From an uncultured Bacteroidales bacterium (GTDB taxonomy: Bacteria; Bacteroidota; Bacteroidia; Bacteroidales; F082), in assembly GCA_937896505.1 (NCBI GenBank), contig CALBNP010000152.1:1-49081 (forward strand): a DNA stretch of 49,081 nt, written 5' to 3'. Below are positions 1-7,799 of this stretch, in pieces (position 1 is the first letter of the stretch; every line of letters begins with the position of its first letter). The notes beneath the pieces were generated by a model that was given only the letters and a program-made list of their open reading frames with translations, was not told where the DNA came from and searched no databases. Made by a program: the position numbers and the translations under genes.

Positions 1-564
1 TGGACTTCACGAAGTTCAGAGGAATGGCGCGAAAATGCTAAAAATAGAAGTCCCCATTATAATTTCCTTGACCCAGAACAATACCACGAAGGGGTCAATA
101 GCGCCGCAGTCTTTGAAGGCGAAATGCAACATGTGTTGCTGTATGATTTTTCAGGCAACGACTGGCTGTTAACGAATGAATCAAGCAGCCTTTTAGATGT
201 CATGAACGAATGGGTTGAACAACAAGGCAATACGGAGGAGTACTCACAATGGCGCATCGACGAAACCATCCTTTCCAATCTGCTTCCCGTTTTGTCGTGT
301 TTTTTCGGCACCCTTGATATAGAAGAAAACAATAAGCTCAACGGATGCATCTCCGTTTACCCAAATCCGGCAAGGGAAGTGGTCACGATTGATGGCTTGG
401 AGTGTTCCAACATTCAAATTTGCAACACTTTTGGACAAACGGTGAAAACCGCTCAAAACACCAACGAAATTTCCGTGTCGGATTTACCGGAAGGCTTCTA
501 TCTGCTTCGCATGATGGACAACAAAGGAATGACGGCCTCGAAGAAACTTATCGTGAAACATTAG
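1..564 (+). CDS. C-terminal part of a T9SS-secreted protein (type A sorting domain)
   Basis: The reading frame is open from the first base of the window, so the N-terminus is missing and 187 residues are visible. The last ~75 residues form a typical T9SS type A C-terminal domain. It starts with the YPNPAR motif, continues through ICNTFGQTV (the usual 'nxxGqxv' strand) and LPEGFYLLRM, and ends in KKLIVKH. In T9SS proteins this domain directs the cargo across the outer membrane and is removed by PorU. The visible upstream part (an SEEW.E...PHYNF segment) is not a family I recognise, so the cargo's activity is unknown. A strong terminator follows 36 bases after the stop. The T9SS machinery itself lies 10 kb away in this window. 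Confidence 0.85.
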   Translation, partial: WTSRSSEEWRENAKNRSPHYNFLDPEQYHEGVNSAAVFEGEMQHVLLYDFSGNDWLLTNESSSLLDVMNEWVEQQGNTEEYSQWRIDETILSNLLPVLSCFFGTLDIEENNKLNGCISVYPNPAREVVTIDGLECSNIQICNTFGQTVKTAQNTNEISVSDLPEGFYLLRMMDNKGMTASKKLIVKH

Positions 565-599
565 CATCCGCCAAACAGTTCAATGACAAAAAAATCAAC

Positions 600-625
600 G
601 GGCTGATTCCTGTCAGCCCTTTTTT
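600..625 (+). terminator. Rho-independent terminator after the T9SS cargo gene
   Basis: A 7-bp perfect stem (GGGCTGA at 600-606, TCAGCCC at 613-619) with a 6-nt loop is followed directly by a run of six T. Confidence 0.85.
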
Positions 626-675
626 GATACTTCAAAAACTTTTATCGGACAGCAATATTTTTCAAAAGAAATCCT

Positions 676-683
676 TATTTTTG
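676..683 (+). promoter_or_regulatory. -7 box for the M20 peptidase gene
   Basis: TATTTTTG matches the Bacteroidota consensus TAnnTTTG and lies about 38 bases before the start codon. No clear -33 TTTG is seen. Confidence 0.6.
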
Positions 684-721
684 CTCATTCTTTAAATTCA
701 TTACACTTTAAAATTATAATT

Positions 722-2095
722 ATGCAAAAACAAAAAGAGTATATTGAAGCCAACAAAGACCGCTTCTTGGATGAACTTTTTGGCTTGATTAGAATCCCTT
801 CAATCAGTTCGGAATCAGCACACAAACCCGACATGATTCGTTGTGCCGAATACTGGCGCGATGCCATTCTGAAAGCCGGGGCCGACAAGGCTGAAGTGAT
901 GCCAACCGACGGAAATCCAATCGTTTACGGTGAGAAAATCATCGACCCGAAACTGAAAACCGTTTTGGTTTACGGCCACTACGATGTCATGCCCGTCGAT
1001 CCCGTCGAGCTTTGGCACACCAATCCTTTCGAGCCTGTCATCAAGGACGGCAAGATTTGGGCCCGCGGTGCCGACGACGACAAAGGCCAGTCGTTCATGC
1101 ACGCCAAGGCATTCGAGACCATGGTGCGCACCAACACCCTGCCTTGCAACGTGAAGTTCATGCTCGAAGGCGAAGAGGAAATCGGTTCGGGCAGCTTAGC
1201 CAAATGGGTTGTCGAATACAAAGACCTCGTGAAAGCCGACGTCATCCTCGTTTCCGACACCTCGATGATTGGCACCGACGTTCCAAGCATCACCACCGGA
1301 TTGCGCGGCCTCGCCTATTGGCAAATCGAGGTCACGGGGCCGAATGCCGACCTCCACTCCGGACTGTTTGGCGGCAGCGTGGCCAACCCGCTCAACACCC
1401 TCTGCGAGATGATCGCCAAGTGCATGGACGAGGACAACCATATCACCATTCCTCATTTCTATGACGATGTGCTGGAATGCTCCGAACGCGAACGCGAGTT
1501 GCTCAACATGGCCCCTTACAGCGAAGCCAACTACAAGAACAGCCTCGGCGTGAAGAAACTGCGCGGCGAAAAAGGCTACACCAAGATTGAGCACGTGGGT
1601 ATCCGTCCGACCTTCGACCTCTGCGGAATGTGGGGCGGCTACACTGGCGAAGGTTCAAAGACCGTGTTGCCATCGAAGGCATACGCTAAGTTGTCGTGCC
1701 GTTTGGTTCCTAACCAAGACCACGAGAAGATTGCCGAATTGGTGAAAAAGCATTTCGAAGAAAACGCTCCGGAGCACGTCACTGTGAAAGTCACGCCAAT
1801 GCATGGCGGACAAGCCTACGGCTGCCCTATCAACCTGCCAGCCTACAAGGCTGCCGAAGCCGCCTACATGGACACCTACGGAAAGTTGCCTATTCCTATG
1901 CGCTCGGGCGGCAGCATCCCGATCATCTCAGCCTTCGAGAAAGTGTTGGGCATCAAGTCCATCCTGATGGGCTTTGGCCTTGGTGAAGACGCCATCCACT
2001 CGCCTAACGAGAACTACCGCCTCGACCATTTCTACAAAGGCATCGAGACCATCATTGCCTTCTACCAGCATTTCGCCAACGGCAGCGAAGCATAA
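722..2095 (+). CDS. M20 family metallo-dipeptidase
   Basis: The 457-residue protein has the usual length of M20 dipeptidases (PepV/CNDP-like) and no signal peptide, so it probably works in the cytoplasm on small peptides using two metal ions. Ligand motifs are in order: GHYDVMP (His86, Asp88), the WARGADDDKGQ bridge (Asp119 region), EGEEEIGS (residues 149-156, general base and metal Glu), and DLHSGLFGG at the start of the lid/dimerisation domain. The C-terminal GLGEDAIHSPNE supplies the last metal His. It appears to be a single-gene unit with its own promoter and an inverted repeat downstream. Substrate specificity cannot be read from the sequence. Confidence 0.92.
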   Translation: MQKQKEYIEANKDRFLDELFGLIRIPSISSESAHKPDMIRCAEYWRDAILKAGADKAEVMPTDGNPIVYGEKIIDPKLKTVLVYGHYDVMPVDPVELWHTNPFEPVIKDGKIWARGADDDKGQSFMHAKAFETMVRTNTLPCNVKFMLEGEEEIGSGSLAKWVVEYKDLVKADVILVSDTSMIGTDVPSITTGLRGLAYWQIEVTGPNADLHSGLFGGSVANPLNTLCEMIAKCMDEDNHITIPHFYDDVLECSERERELLNMAPYSEANYKNSLGVKKLRGEKGYTKIEHVGIRPTFDLCGMWGGYTGEGSKTVLPSKAYAKLSCRLVPNQDHEKIAELVKKHFEENAPEHVTVKVTPMHGGQAYGCPINLPAYKAAEAAYMDTYGKLPIPMRSGGSIPIISAFEKVLGIKSILMGFGLGEDAIHSPNENYRLDHFYKGIETIIAFYQHFANGSEA

Positions 2096-2128
2096 TCCAT
2101 CAATAGATAAATGGAATGGGCTATGCCC

Positions 2129-2204
2129 AGAAATCTTTGTGGAAATCCATGAAGCAGCATTTCGTCTTTACGATTTCCTCTATTAGATTTCCACAAAGAT
2201 TTCT
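2129..2204. repeat. 19-bp perfect inverted repeat between the M20 peptidase and RNA methyltransferase genes
   Basis: Arm AGAAATCTTTGTGGAAATC at 2129-2147 is matched exactly by its reverse complement at 2186-2204, with a 38-nt spacer. No T-run follows the second arm, so it is not a standard intrinsic terminator. It begins 33 bases after the peptidase stop and ends 27 bases before the next start codon. Confidence 0.8.
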
Positions 2205-2231
2205 TGCGAAGCAATAAAAAACAAGCAAAAC

Positions 2232-3008
2232 ATGATAACAAGTAAGACCAACCCAAGGATAAAGAACATCGTCAAGTTGCAGAAGGCCTCGGAGCGCCGC
2301 GAGCAGAACCTCATCATCATCGAAGGACAGCGCGAGATTGAACGTGCACAGAAATGTGGCTTCGAGATCGACCAACTCTACCTCTGCCCTACCCTTTTGC
2401 GCGAGCCTTTGAGCATCCACGCCAACTTCACCGAAGAAGTCAGCGAGGAAGTGTTCGACAAGATTGCCTATCGCGAAGGCAGCGATGGCCTGTTGGCCTT
2501 GGCGCGGCCCAAATACAAAAGCCTCAGCGAGTACAAGCCCAAGAAAGACGCCCTCATCATCGTGCTTGAGACAGTAGAGAAACCCGGCAACCTCGGTGCG
2601 GTGATGCGCACCGCCGATGCCGCTGGTGTGGATGCCGTCATCGTGGCCGACCCTGGCACCGACCTCTACAACCCCAACGCCATCCGTGCCAGCATCGGGT
2701 GCATCTTCAGCGTGCCCGTCTATGCCTGCTCCACCGAAGAGTGCATCCAATGGCTGAAAAGCAACAACATCACCATCTATTGCACCTACCTCAAGGCATC
2801 CATCGACTACCTCGATGCCGACTTCCGCAAGGCCTCGGCCATCGTCATGGGGACAGAAGCCACCGGTATCTCCGATGCTTGGGTGGAAGCCGCCGACCAG
2901 AACATCATCATCCCGATGAACGGCATCGCCGACTCGCTCAACGTGTCGGTCACCACCGCCATCGTCACTTTCGAGGCCATCCGACAAAGACGAAGAGAGC
3001 AGTTTTAA
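2232..3008 (+). CDS. TrmH/SpoU family RNA 2'-O-ribose methyltransferase
   Basis: The 258-residue protein has an N-terminal SpoU substrate-binding domain (VEG-like segment IIIEGQREIERA, residues ~27-40) and a C-terminal SPOUT knot. The three SpoU motifs are visible: EKPGNLGAVMRTADAAGVD (motif 1, from ~116, with the invariant N and R), IVMGTEATGIS (motif 2) and IPMNGIADSLNVSVTTAI (motif 3). The family transfers methyl from SAM to a ribose 2'-OH in rRNA or tRNA; the target nucleotide cannot be deduced. A paralogue of nearly the same length is encoded at 32098-32835, so the two probably modify different sites. No -7 box was found in the short gap upstream, so it may be co-transcribed with the peptidase gene. 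Confidence 0.9.
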   Translation: MITSKTNPRIKNIVKLQKASERREQNLIIIEGQREIERAQKCGFEIDQLYLCPTLLREPLSIHANFTEEVSEEVFDKIAYREGSDGLLALARPKYKSLSEYKPKKDALIIVLETVEKPGNLGAVMRTADAAGVDAVIVADPGTDLYNPNAIRASIGCIFSVPVYACSTEECIQWLKSNNITIYCTYLKASIDYLDADFRKASAIVMGTEATGISDAWVEAADQNIIIPMNGIADSLNVSVTTAIVTFEAIRQRRREQF

Positions 3009-3119
3009 TGCCTCAGGCTTTTGGCTATTGGCTTCTGGCACAATGATTCCAAATAACACCATTACATTTTATTGAATAGAGTGCCAATAGCAAGAAGCTA
3101 AAGGCCAAAAGCAAAAAAA

Positions 3120-3992
3120 ATGAAAAAAGACTACTTCCTGCTGCATCTCTCAGTCTTCATCGCTGGCTTCACGGGAGTATTGGGCCGACTCATCAGCCTC
3201 GATTCAGCCATCTTGGTGTGGCATCGTATGGCTTGGGCCGCCGTCATCATGGCACTCTTCCTGTTTTTCACCAAACAACTTAAACGCTACAGTTTCCACG
3301 ACATCTTGCAAATGGGAGGCGTAGGACTTCTGCTTTGCTTGCATTGGGTGTTCTTCTACGCCAGCATCAAGGCATCCAATGTCAGCATCGGCGTGGTGTG
3401 CTTCTCTACAACAGGTTTCTTCACCGCCCTGTTCGAGCCCATCATCAACAAGCACAAGTTCTCGGCACACGAGTTTTTCCTCAGCCTCATCACCATTGCG
3501 GGTGTCTATCTCATCTTCCAGTTCGACCCACGCTATCGTTTGGGCATCGTCTTAGGCATCATCTGTGCTGCGCTCTACGCCCTTTTCTCCATCGCCAACC
3601 AACGTGTCGGCAAGCATTACGAAGCCAAGAACATGCTGTTGTGGGAAATGGTCGGCGGTCTTGCCGGCCTCACTTGCCTCATACCTTTATATAATAGGTT
3701 CATTCCCGTCGGGCCGCTGCTCCCTGTCGGACTCGATTATGCCTACCTCGCCTTCATGGTCGTGATATGCACCGTGGGAATGTGCCTGCTGCAAATCATC
3801 GTCTTGCAGAGAGTGCCCGCTTTCACCTACAACCTGACCCTCAATCTAGAACCGGTCTATAGCATCATCCTCTCGATGCTCATCTTCAACGAATACAAGG
3901 AACTGAACTTCTCATTCTGCCTCGGCATTGCATTGATCATCATTTCCGTAATCTTGCAAACCGTGACCGATAAGCGGAAAGTCACTATTTGA
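3120..3992 (+). CDS. EamA/DMT family transporter
   Basis: The 290-residue integral membrane protein has about ten hydrophobic helices arranged as two EamA repeats of five, as in the drug/metabolite transporter superfamily. Typical features are the early GVLGRLI..D...LVWHRM segment of the first repeat and the NLEPVYSIILSMLIFNE signature in the second. The family exports amino acids or other metabolites across the inner membrane, but the substrate cannot be assigned. The start is the ATG after an A-rich tract (3113-3119). Its 3' end overlaps the convergent acetyltransferase gene by 8 bases, so termination or antisense interference between the two is possible. Confidence 0.88.
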   Translation: MKKDYFLLHLSVFIAGFTGVLGRLISLDSAILVWHRMAWAAVIMALFLFFTKQLKRYSFHDILQMGGVGLLLCLHWVFFYASIKASNVSIGVVCFSTTGFFTALFEPIINKHKFSAHEFFLSLITIAGVYLIFQFDPRYRLGIVLGIICAALYALFSIANQRVGKHYEAKNMLLWEMVGGLAGLTCLIPLYNRFIPVGPLLPVGLDYAYLAFMVVICTVGMCLLQIIVLQRVPAFTYNLTLNLEPVYSIILSMLIFNEYKELNFSFCLGIALIIISVILQTVTDKRKVTI

Positions 3993-4560
3993 CGAGCTTG
4001 TTATACCAACTATCGAATACGAAAATCTCTTCAGCCAAAGCAAAACCCAGGCTTTCGTAATAGGCCTGCAGCCGTGGCTTGTCCTTATCCACCAAGATTG
4101 ACACCTTACCGATACCCAAACCACGAGCCAACTCCATGCGGTTTTGCATCAGCATCTTGCCAATATTCAGTCCTCTAAATTGAGGCAAGACCGCCAAACT
4201 ATCGAGATAGAACTCGCCCTCGCCCGTCTCCATGACATTATGTTCGAGCTTCACGCCCATGTTTTTCTCCACAAGGTCGAAAGTGGTCTTACGCATGGCA
4301 GCATATCGGGCACCGTCGTAAGCCACAAGAGCACCAACGATGCAGCCATCCACCTCGGCAACGACCGCATTCCGATAACTATACAAGGTATCATCCATTA
4401 GGCAAATATCTACCAGATAGCTGAAAGCCTCAAGTTTCTCGTCGGGCACGTCATCCTCGATGTGGAGCATCTCGATAGCAGCCCAAACGCAACGAGCTAT
4501 GAAAGGTGCATCGACGGCTACTGCATCACGAATCGTTATGGCAACATTAGCAGCATCCAT
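3985..4560 (-). CDS. GNAT family N-acetyltransferase
   Basis: A 191-residue single-domain GNAT protein. The acetyl-CoA pyrophosphate loop (motif A) is LDSLAVLPQFRGLNIGKMLM in the middle of the chain, followed by motif B around KPRLQAYYESLGF. The acceptor may be a small amine or a protein and cannot be told from the sequence. The ATG overlaps the TGA of the upstream MFS gene (ATGA, 4558-4561), so the two are translationally coupled. This suggests acetylation of a compound handled by the transporter, but that is inference. The 3' end overlaps the convergent DMT gene by 8 bases. Confidence 0.88.
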   Translation of the reverse strand: MDAANVAITIRDAVAVDAPFIARCVWAAIEMLHIEDDVPDEKLEAFSYLVDICLMDDTLYSYRNAVVAEVDGCIVGALVAYDGARYAAMRKTTFDLVEKNMGVKLEHNVMETGEGEFYLDSLAVLPQFRGLNIGKMLMQNRMELARGLGIGKVSILVDKDKPRLQAYYESLGFALAEEIFVFDSWYNKLVK

Positions 4561-5753
4561 CAGCGAACCTTATTCTTTTGGTAGTGGGGTACAACGACAA
4601 AAATGAAAAACAGTAGCGACAGCAACACGGCACCATCAGCAACGAAATAGGCCGCACTGAACGAGAAATGTTCGGAAATGGCACCGCCCGAAAAGATTCC
4701 TATGCCCAATCCCAAATCCCAAGTGGTGAGATAGGTGGAAGTAGCCGTGCCGCGCTGGCTGTTGGGCGCCATATTAATAAATAAGGTGTTGAAAGCGGGA
4801 AAACTCGTTCCGAATCCTGCGCCACAGCAAAGAGCGATGACGAGGAATGCCACCGTGGTTGCATGTTGCCCGAGCGCACAGAAACGATGGCACATCGCCA
4901 AGCCGAACATCGCCACCACTACGATAGCCAAACCCAATGCCGTGGTCTGCGTCACCTTACCCCTATCGACCATACGGCCAGCGAAAAGTCGCGAAGCGAT
5001 CAGACCGACAGCATAAACCGTGAAGAATAAGCCACTGCTAATGGCAAGATTCATCTCCTTGGCATACAATGCGATATAGTTGGAAATCTGTCCATAGGCA
5101 AAAGCCAGCAGCATAAACGAGACACCGGCCAACAAGCCTTTTATCAGGATGAAACGGTCGAGCGACAAAGGCGGTCGCTTGAGCGGAGGACGGAACTTGG
5201 TCTGGATGCGCGAGGCGAAGAATGCCGCCAAGGCGCTGCACGCCATACAGCCGATGAAGATGACATTGAAGCTGTATTTCTCGTAAACGAAAAGTCCGAC
5301 CATGGGGCCCACCGCCATCGCGATATTGTTGGCCACGCCGAAATAGCCGATGCCTTCGCCACGTTTTGCCGACGGCACCACGTCGATAACCAAGGTATTG
5401 CCGCCCACCGAAGTCAAGCCGAACGACAAGCCATGCAAGATGCGGACGATGATGAGGATGGTAATGGTGCTGGCGAAAAGATAGCCGCAGAACACTGCCG
5501 TGAAAACCGACAGCGCCAACAGATAGACCGGCTTGCGCTTGAAGGCATCCATCATGTAGCCCGAGAAAGGACGCACACAAAGCGTGGCCAAGGTGTAGCA
5601 CGAAATCACCGCGCCCACCACCGAGTTGTTCGCCTGAAAGTTCTGCTGAATGAAGAACGGCAACACCGGTAGAAGCAGGTAAAACGAAAAGAAAAACAGA
5701 AAGTTCGCCGCGCAAAGGCAAAGATAATTCTTATTGAATAGCTTTTCTTCCAT
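4560..5753 (-). CDS. Major facilitator superfamily transporter
   Basis: The 397-residue inner-membrane protein has about 12 hydrophobic helices. The MFS motif A loop between helices 2 and 3 is recognisable as RPFSGYMMDAFKRKP, and the helix 4-5 region (RILHGLSFGLTSVGGNTL) resembles the drug-efflux/YhhS-like branch. The C-terminal half repeats the pattern with ASRLFAGRMVDRGK. It is the first gene of a two-gene unit with the GNAT acetyltransferase (ATGA overlap). A -7 box lies 23 bases upstream of the start. Export of a toxic or waste metabolite is likely from the family; the substrate is unknown. Confidence 0.9.
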   Translation of the reverse strand: MEEKLFNKNYLCLCAANFLFFFSFYLLLPVLPFFIQQNFQANNSVVGAVISCYTLATLCVRPFSGYMMDAFKRKPVYLLALSVFTAVFCGYLFASTITILIIVRILHGLSFGLTSVGGNTLVIDVVPSAKRGEGIGYFGVANNIAMAVGPMVGLFVYEKYSFNVIFIGCMACSALAAFFASRIQTKFRPPLKRPPLSLDRFILIKGLLAGVSFMLLAFAYGQISNYIALYAKEMNLAISSGLFFTVYAVGLIASRLFAGRMVDRGKVTQTTALGLAIVVVAMFGLAMCHRFCALGQHATTVAFLVIALCCGAGFGTSFPAFNTLFINMAPNSQRGTATSTYLTTWDLGLGIGIFSGGAISEHFSFSAAYFVADGAVLLSLLFFIFVVVPHYQKNKVR

Positions 5754-5776
5754 GATTTAATTGTCCTTTCGGGTTG

Positions 5777-5784
5777 CAAAAATA
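5777..5784 (-). promoter_or_regulatory. -7 box for the MFS-GNAT unit
   Basis: On the minus strand this reads TATTTTTG, 23 bases upstream of the MFS start codon. Confidence 0.6.
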
Positions 5785-5814
5785 GGAATAAGACCTCATT
5801 ATTTGTCCTATAAA

Positions 5815-5885
5815 TGTCATTTTGTCATTTAATTTATTAAAGTCAGCATGATAGCTTTACTAATATATGTCATTTTGTCATTAAA
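5815..5885. promoter_or_regulatory. Pair of TGTCATTTTGTCATT direct repeats
   Basis: Identical 15-mers occur at 5815-5829 and 5868-5882, 53 bases apart, in the 495-base gap between the divergent MFS and hsp20 genes. Each contains two TGTCATT half-units spaced 8 bases apart. They could be operator sites. They could also be a decayed relative of the 8-bp GTC-phased array further downstream. The rest of the gap up to 5980 is AT-rich and shows nothing else. Confidence 0.4.
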
Positions 5886-5983
5886 CAACATCATTCAGGG
5901 TCACTTTCAGCAATGGCAAAGGATTTGATAAATGGGGTGCAGAGTTTTGAATTAAGAATTAAAAATGCAGAATAACGAAAAAC

Positions 5984-6070
5984 GACGCTTCGGCTCCCCT
6001 TCGGTTTGCTTCGGCTCCGCTCAGCAGCCACCGCTCAGGGAACAGTTCAGCGTCCCCAAGTCCAAATGTC
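5984..6070 (+). repeat. Hairpin repeat, degenerate copy, with a short GTC-phased octamer tail
   Basis: The core hairpin is TGCT (6007-6010), loop TCGGCTCCGCTC, AGCA (6023-6026). A wider pair GACGCT (5984-5989) and AGCGTC (6049-6054) encloses it. After it come the octamers CCCAAGTC and CAAATGTC (6055-6070). It belongs to the same family as the copies at 6109, 47401 and 48783 onward. Confidence 0.65.
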
Positions 6071-6108
6071 CAATAAACAAATCAACAACAAACAATTCAA
6101 CTAGACAC

Positions 6109-6197
6109 ACGCTTCGACTCCGCTCAGCGTCCCACAAAGTCCCCAAGTCCCACAGTCTAAACGTCCCTTAGTCCCAAAGTCAAATTGTCCCTAAGTC
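6109..6197 (+). repeat. Compound repeat: hairpin, CCC, then eight GTC-ending octamers
   Basis: Hairpin stem ACGCT (6109-6113) pairs with AGCGT (6126-6130) around the loop TCGACTCCGCTC. CCC follows, and then eight consecutive 8-bp words each ending in GTC (6134-6197), starting ACAAAGTC, CCCAAGTC. The array ends 51 bases before the hsp20 start codon. Architecture and orientation relative to the downstream gene match the array upstream of the aminotransferase gene at 48716-49081. Confidence 0.8.
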
Positions 6198-6248
6198 AAA
6201 TAATCAATCAAACAAATAAACAACCTTAAACAATAGGAGATTTAAACC

Positions 6249-6677
6249 ATGTTACTGACAAAAAGAAACCAAGAATTCATGCCGACCCTGTTCAACGAAC
6301 TTTTGAACTGGGGCGAACAAACCTTCTCGACCCCGAGAATGAACATCGTAGAAACCAAGAACGACTATCAGCTGGAGCTGAGCGTCCCGGGCCTGACCAA
6401 AGACGACCTTAAGCTTTCCATCGATGCCGAGAGCAACCTCGTTGTAGAGATGGTTAAGGAGACCAAGAATGAGAGAACCGAAGAGAAGACCGAAGAAATG
6501 CGCTACTTGCGCCACGACTTCAGCGTGGAGCACTTCCGCCAGACCGTGATGTTGCCCGACGACATCCACAAAGACCAAATCAAGGCCAAGGTGGAGAACG
6601 GCATCCTCGGCATCACCATCCCGAAGGTCACCGTCGAAGAAAAACAGAAGTCGATTCAAACCATCGAAGTTTGCTAA
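6249..6677 (+). CDS. Small heat-shock protein, Hsp20/alpha-crystallin family
   Basis: The 142-residue protein has the standard sHSP layout: a short N-terminal arm with MPTLFNELLNW, an alpha-crystallin domain from ~residue 29 (PRMNIVETKNDYQLELSVPGLTKDDL is its opening strand region), and the conserved strand KVENGILGITIPK near the end. In the family it binds unfolding proteins as an ATP-independent holdase in the cytoplasm. AGGAG at 6235-6239, nine bases before the ATG, is an unusually strong Shine-Dalgarno for this phylum and supports the start. No clear -7 box was found upstream; the leader instead carries a hairpin-octamer repeat. A strong terminator follows. Confidence 0.93.
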   Translation: MLLTKRNQEFMPTLFNELLNWGEQTFSTPRMNIVETKNDYQLELSVPGLTKDDLKLSIDAESNLVVEMVKETKNERTEEKTEEMRYLRHDFSVEHFRQTVMLPDDIHKDQIKAKVENGILGITIPKVTVEEKQKSIQTIEVC

Positions 6678-6698
6678 AAACTGCCAGAGATTTTTGAG

Positions 6699-6727
6699 AG
6701 AGCGGCTTTTCAGCCGCTCTTTTTTTT
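6699..6727 (+). terminator. Rho-independent terminator of hsp20
   Basis: A 9-bp perfect stem (AGAGCGGCT at 6699-6707, AGCCGCTCT at 6712-6720) with a 4-nt loop runs straight into a T-tract ending at 6727. Confidence 0.92.
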
Positions 6728-6728
6728 G

Positions 6729-6736
6729 TATTTTTG
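6729..6736 (+). promoter_or_regulatory. -7 box for the porin gene
   Basis: TATTTTTG, two bases after the hsp20 terminator T-tract and 19 bases before the porin start codon. Confidence 0.6.
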
Positions 6737-6755
6737 CGCGTTTTTTTAGCACATC

Positions 6756-7793
6756 ATGAAAAAAGTATTTTTATCCATTTTAGCTGGCCTGTTCATCATG
6801 GGCCAAGCCGTCGCGCAAGAAGGGCAGGAAAAGAAAGAAGAAGAAAAAAAGATAGTGACGCTCAACACTTTGCGTCTCGACACCCGCGCCGATTTCACCT
6901 ACGACTACTATTGCGCCGACAACAGTTCCGACCATGGTTTGCAAGGCAAATACCTGCAAATCACCATGGATGGCAACATCACTGACAAGTTCAGCTACCA
7001 TTTCCGTCAGCGCATCAACTCGCCCAATTCGAGTTTCGCCAACACTTTTTTCCAAGGCACCGACTGGGCTTACCTCAACTGGCATCTCACCGACGAGATC
7101 TTCATCTCAGCCGGTAAGCAAGTAGTTGCCATTGGCGGATGGGAATATGATGCAGCCCCTATCGACTTATATTATGCCACCGACTTCTGGAACCACGTTT
7201 GCTGCTACGAGATGGGCGTCTCTGCCAACTACAAAGACCGCAGCGGACACAACCATTTCCTGTTCCAGTTCTCCAACTCGCCCGCCATCACGCAGTCGCT
7301 GCAAGGCATATATGCATATAATTTGATGTGGTACGGCAATTTCGGACATTTCAGCACTGCCTATTCCGTCAACATGCTCCAAAACACCGAGAAGCAGTTT
7401 GTCAACTATATTTCTTTAGGTAACAAGTTCGTTTTTGATAACTTTGAGATCCGCCTCGACCTTCAAAACCGTGCTTCACGCAACAACACACGTTTTTTGG
7501 CCGAGAATTACACCATCCTCTTGGGTGCCGGCCTTAACCTTGGCGAAAAATGGATTATCTTTGCCAAAGGTGGCTTCGACCGCAATAGCGACAACATGAT
7601 AGACCTCTACAACCCTATCGGTGGCAACGTCCAGTTCCAAAGCGCCGGTTTCGAGTTCTACCCTTTGAAGAGCCACAACTTGCGGCTCCATTTCTGCGGC
7701 ACTCACACCAAAGCCGATGGAATACACAACTACCAAGGCAACATCGGCCTCACATGGAAAGTCGATCTTCTTCACGCATTCATCAAAAAATAA
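6756..7793 (+). CDS. OprO/OprP-like outer-membrane porin
   Basis: The 345-residue protein has a clear signal peptide (residues 1-20, MKKVFLSILAGLFIMGQAVA, cleaved before QEGQ) and a short charged linker (QEKKEEEKK). Alternating beta-strand sequence continues to the end, as in the phosphate-selective porin O/P family. The first strands contain LRLDTRADFTYDYY and YLQITMDGNITDKFSYHFRQR, as is typical of Bacteroidota members. It should form an outer-membrane beta barrel for small solutes; the substrate cannot be read from the sequence. Only 6 bases separate it from the Gate-domain membrane protein gene, so the two probably form one operon and one uptake route (inference). Confidence 0.82.
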   Translation: MKKVFLSILAGLFIMGQAVAQEGQEKKEEEKKIVTLNTLRLDTRADFTYDYYCADNSSDHGLQGKYLQITMDGNITDKFSYHFRQRINSPNSSFANTFFQGTDWAYLNWHLTDEIFISAGKQVVAIGGWEYDAAPIDLYYATDFWNHVCCYEMGVSANYKDRSGHNHFLFQFSNSPAITQSLQGIYAYNLMWYGNFGHFSTAYSVNMLQNTEKQFVNYISLGNKFVFDNFEIRLDLQNRASRNNTRFLAENYTILLGAGLNLGEKWIIFAKGGFDRNSDNMIDLYNPIGGNVQFQSAGFEFYPLKSHNLRLHFCGTHTKADGIHNYQGNIGLTWKVDLLHAFIKK

Positions 7794-7799
7794 CCGAAC

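Noticed and set aside
2121..3062. 313-codon minus-strand open frame over the first SpoU gene
   Set aside because: It lies opposite a clear methyltransferase gene, and its low-complexity Val/Gly/Asp translation is typical of a shadow frame.
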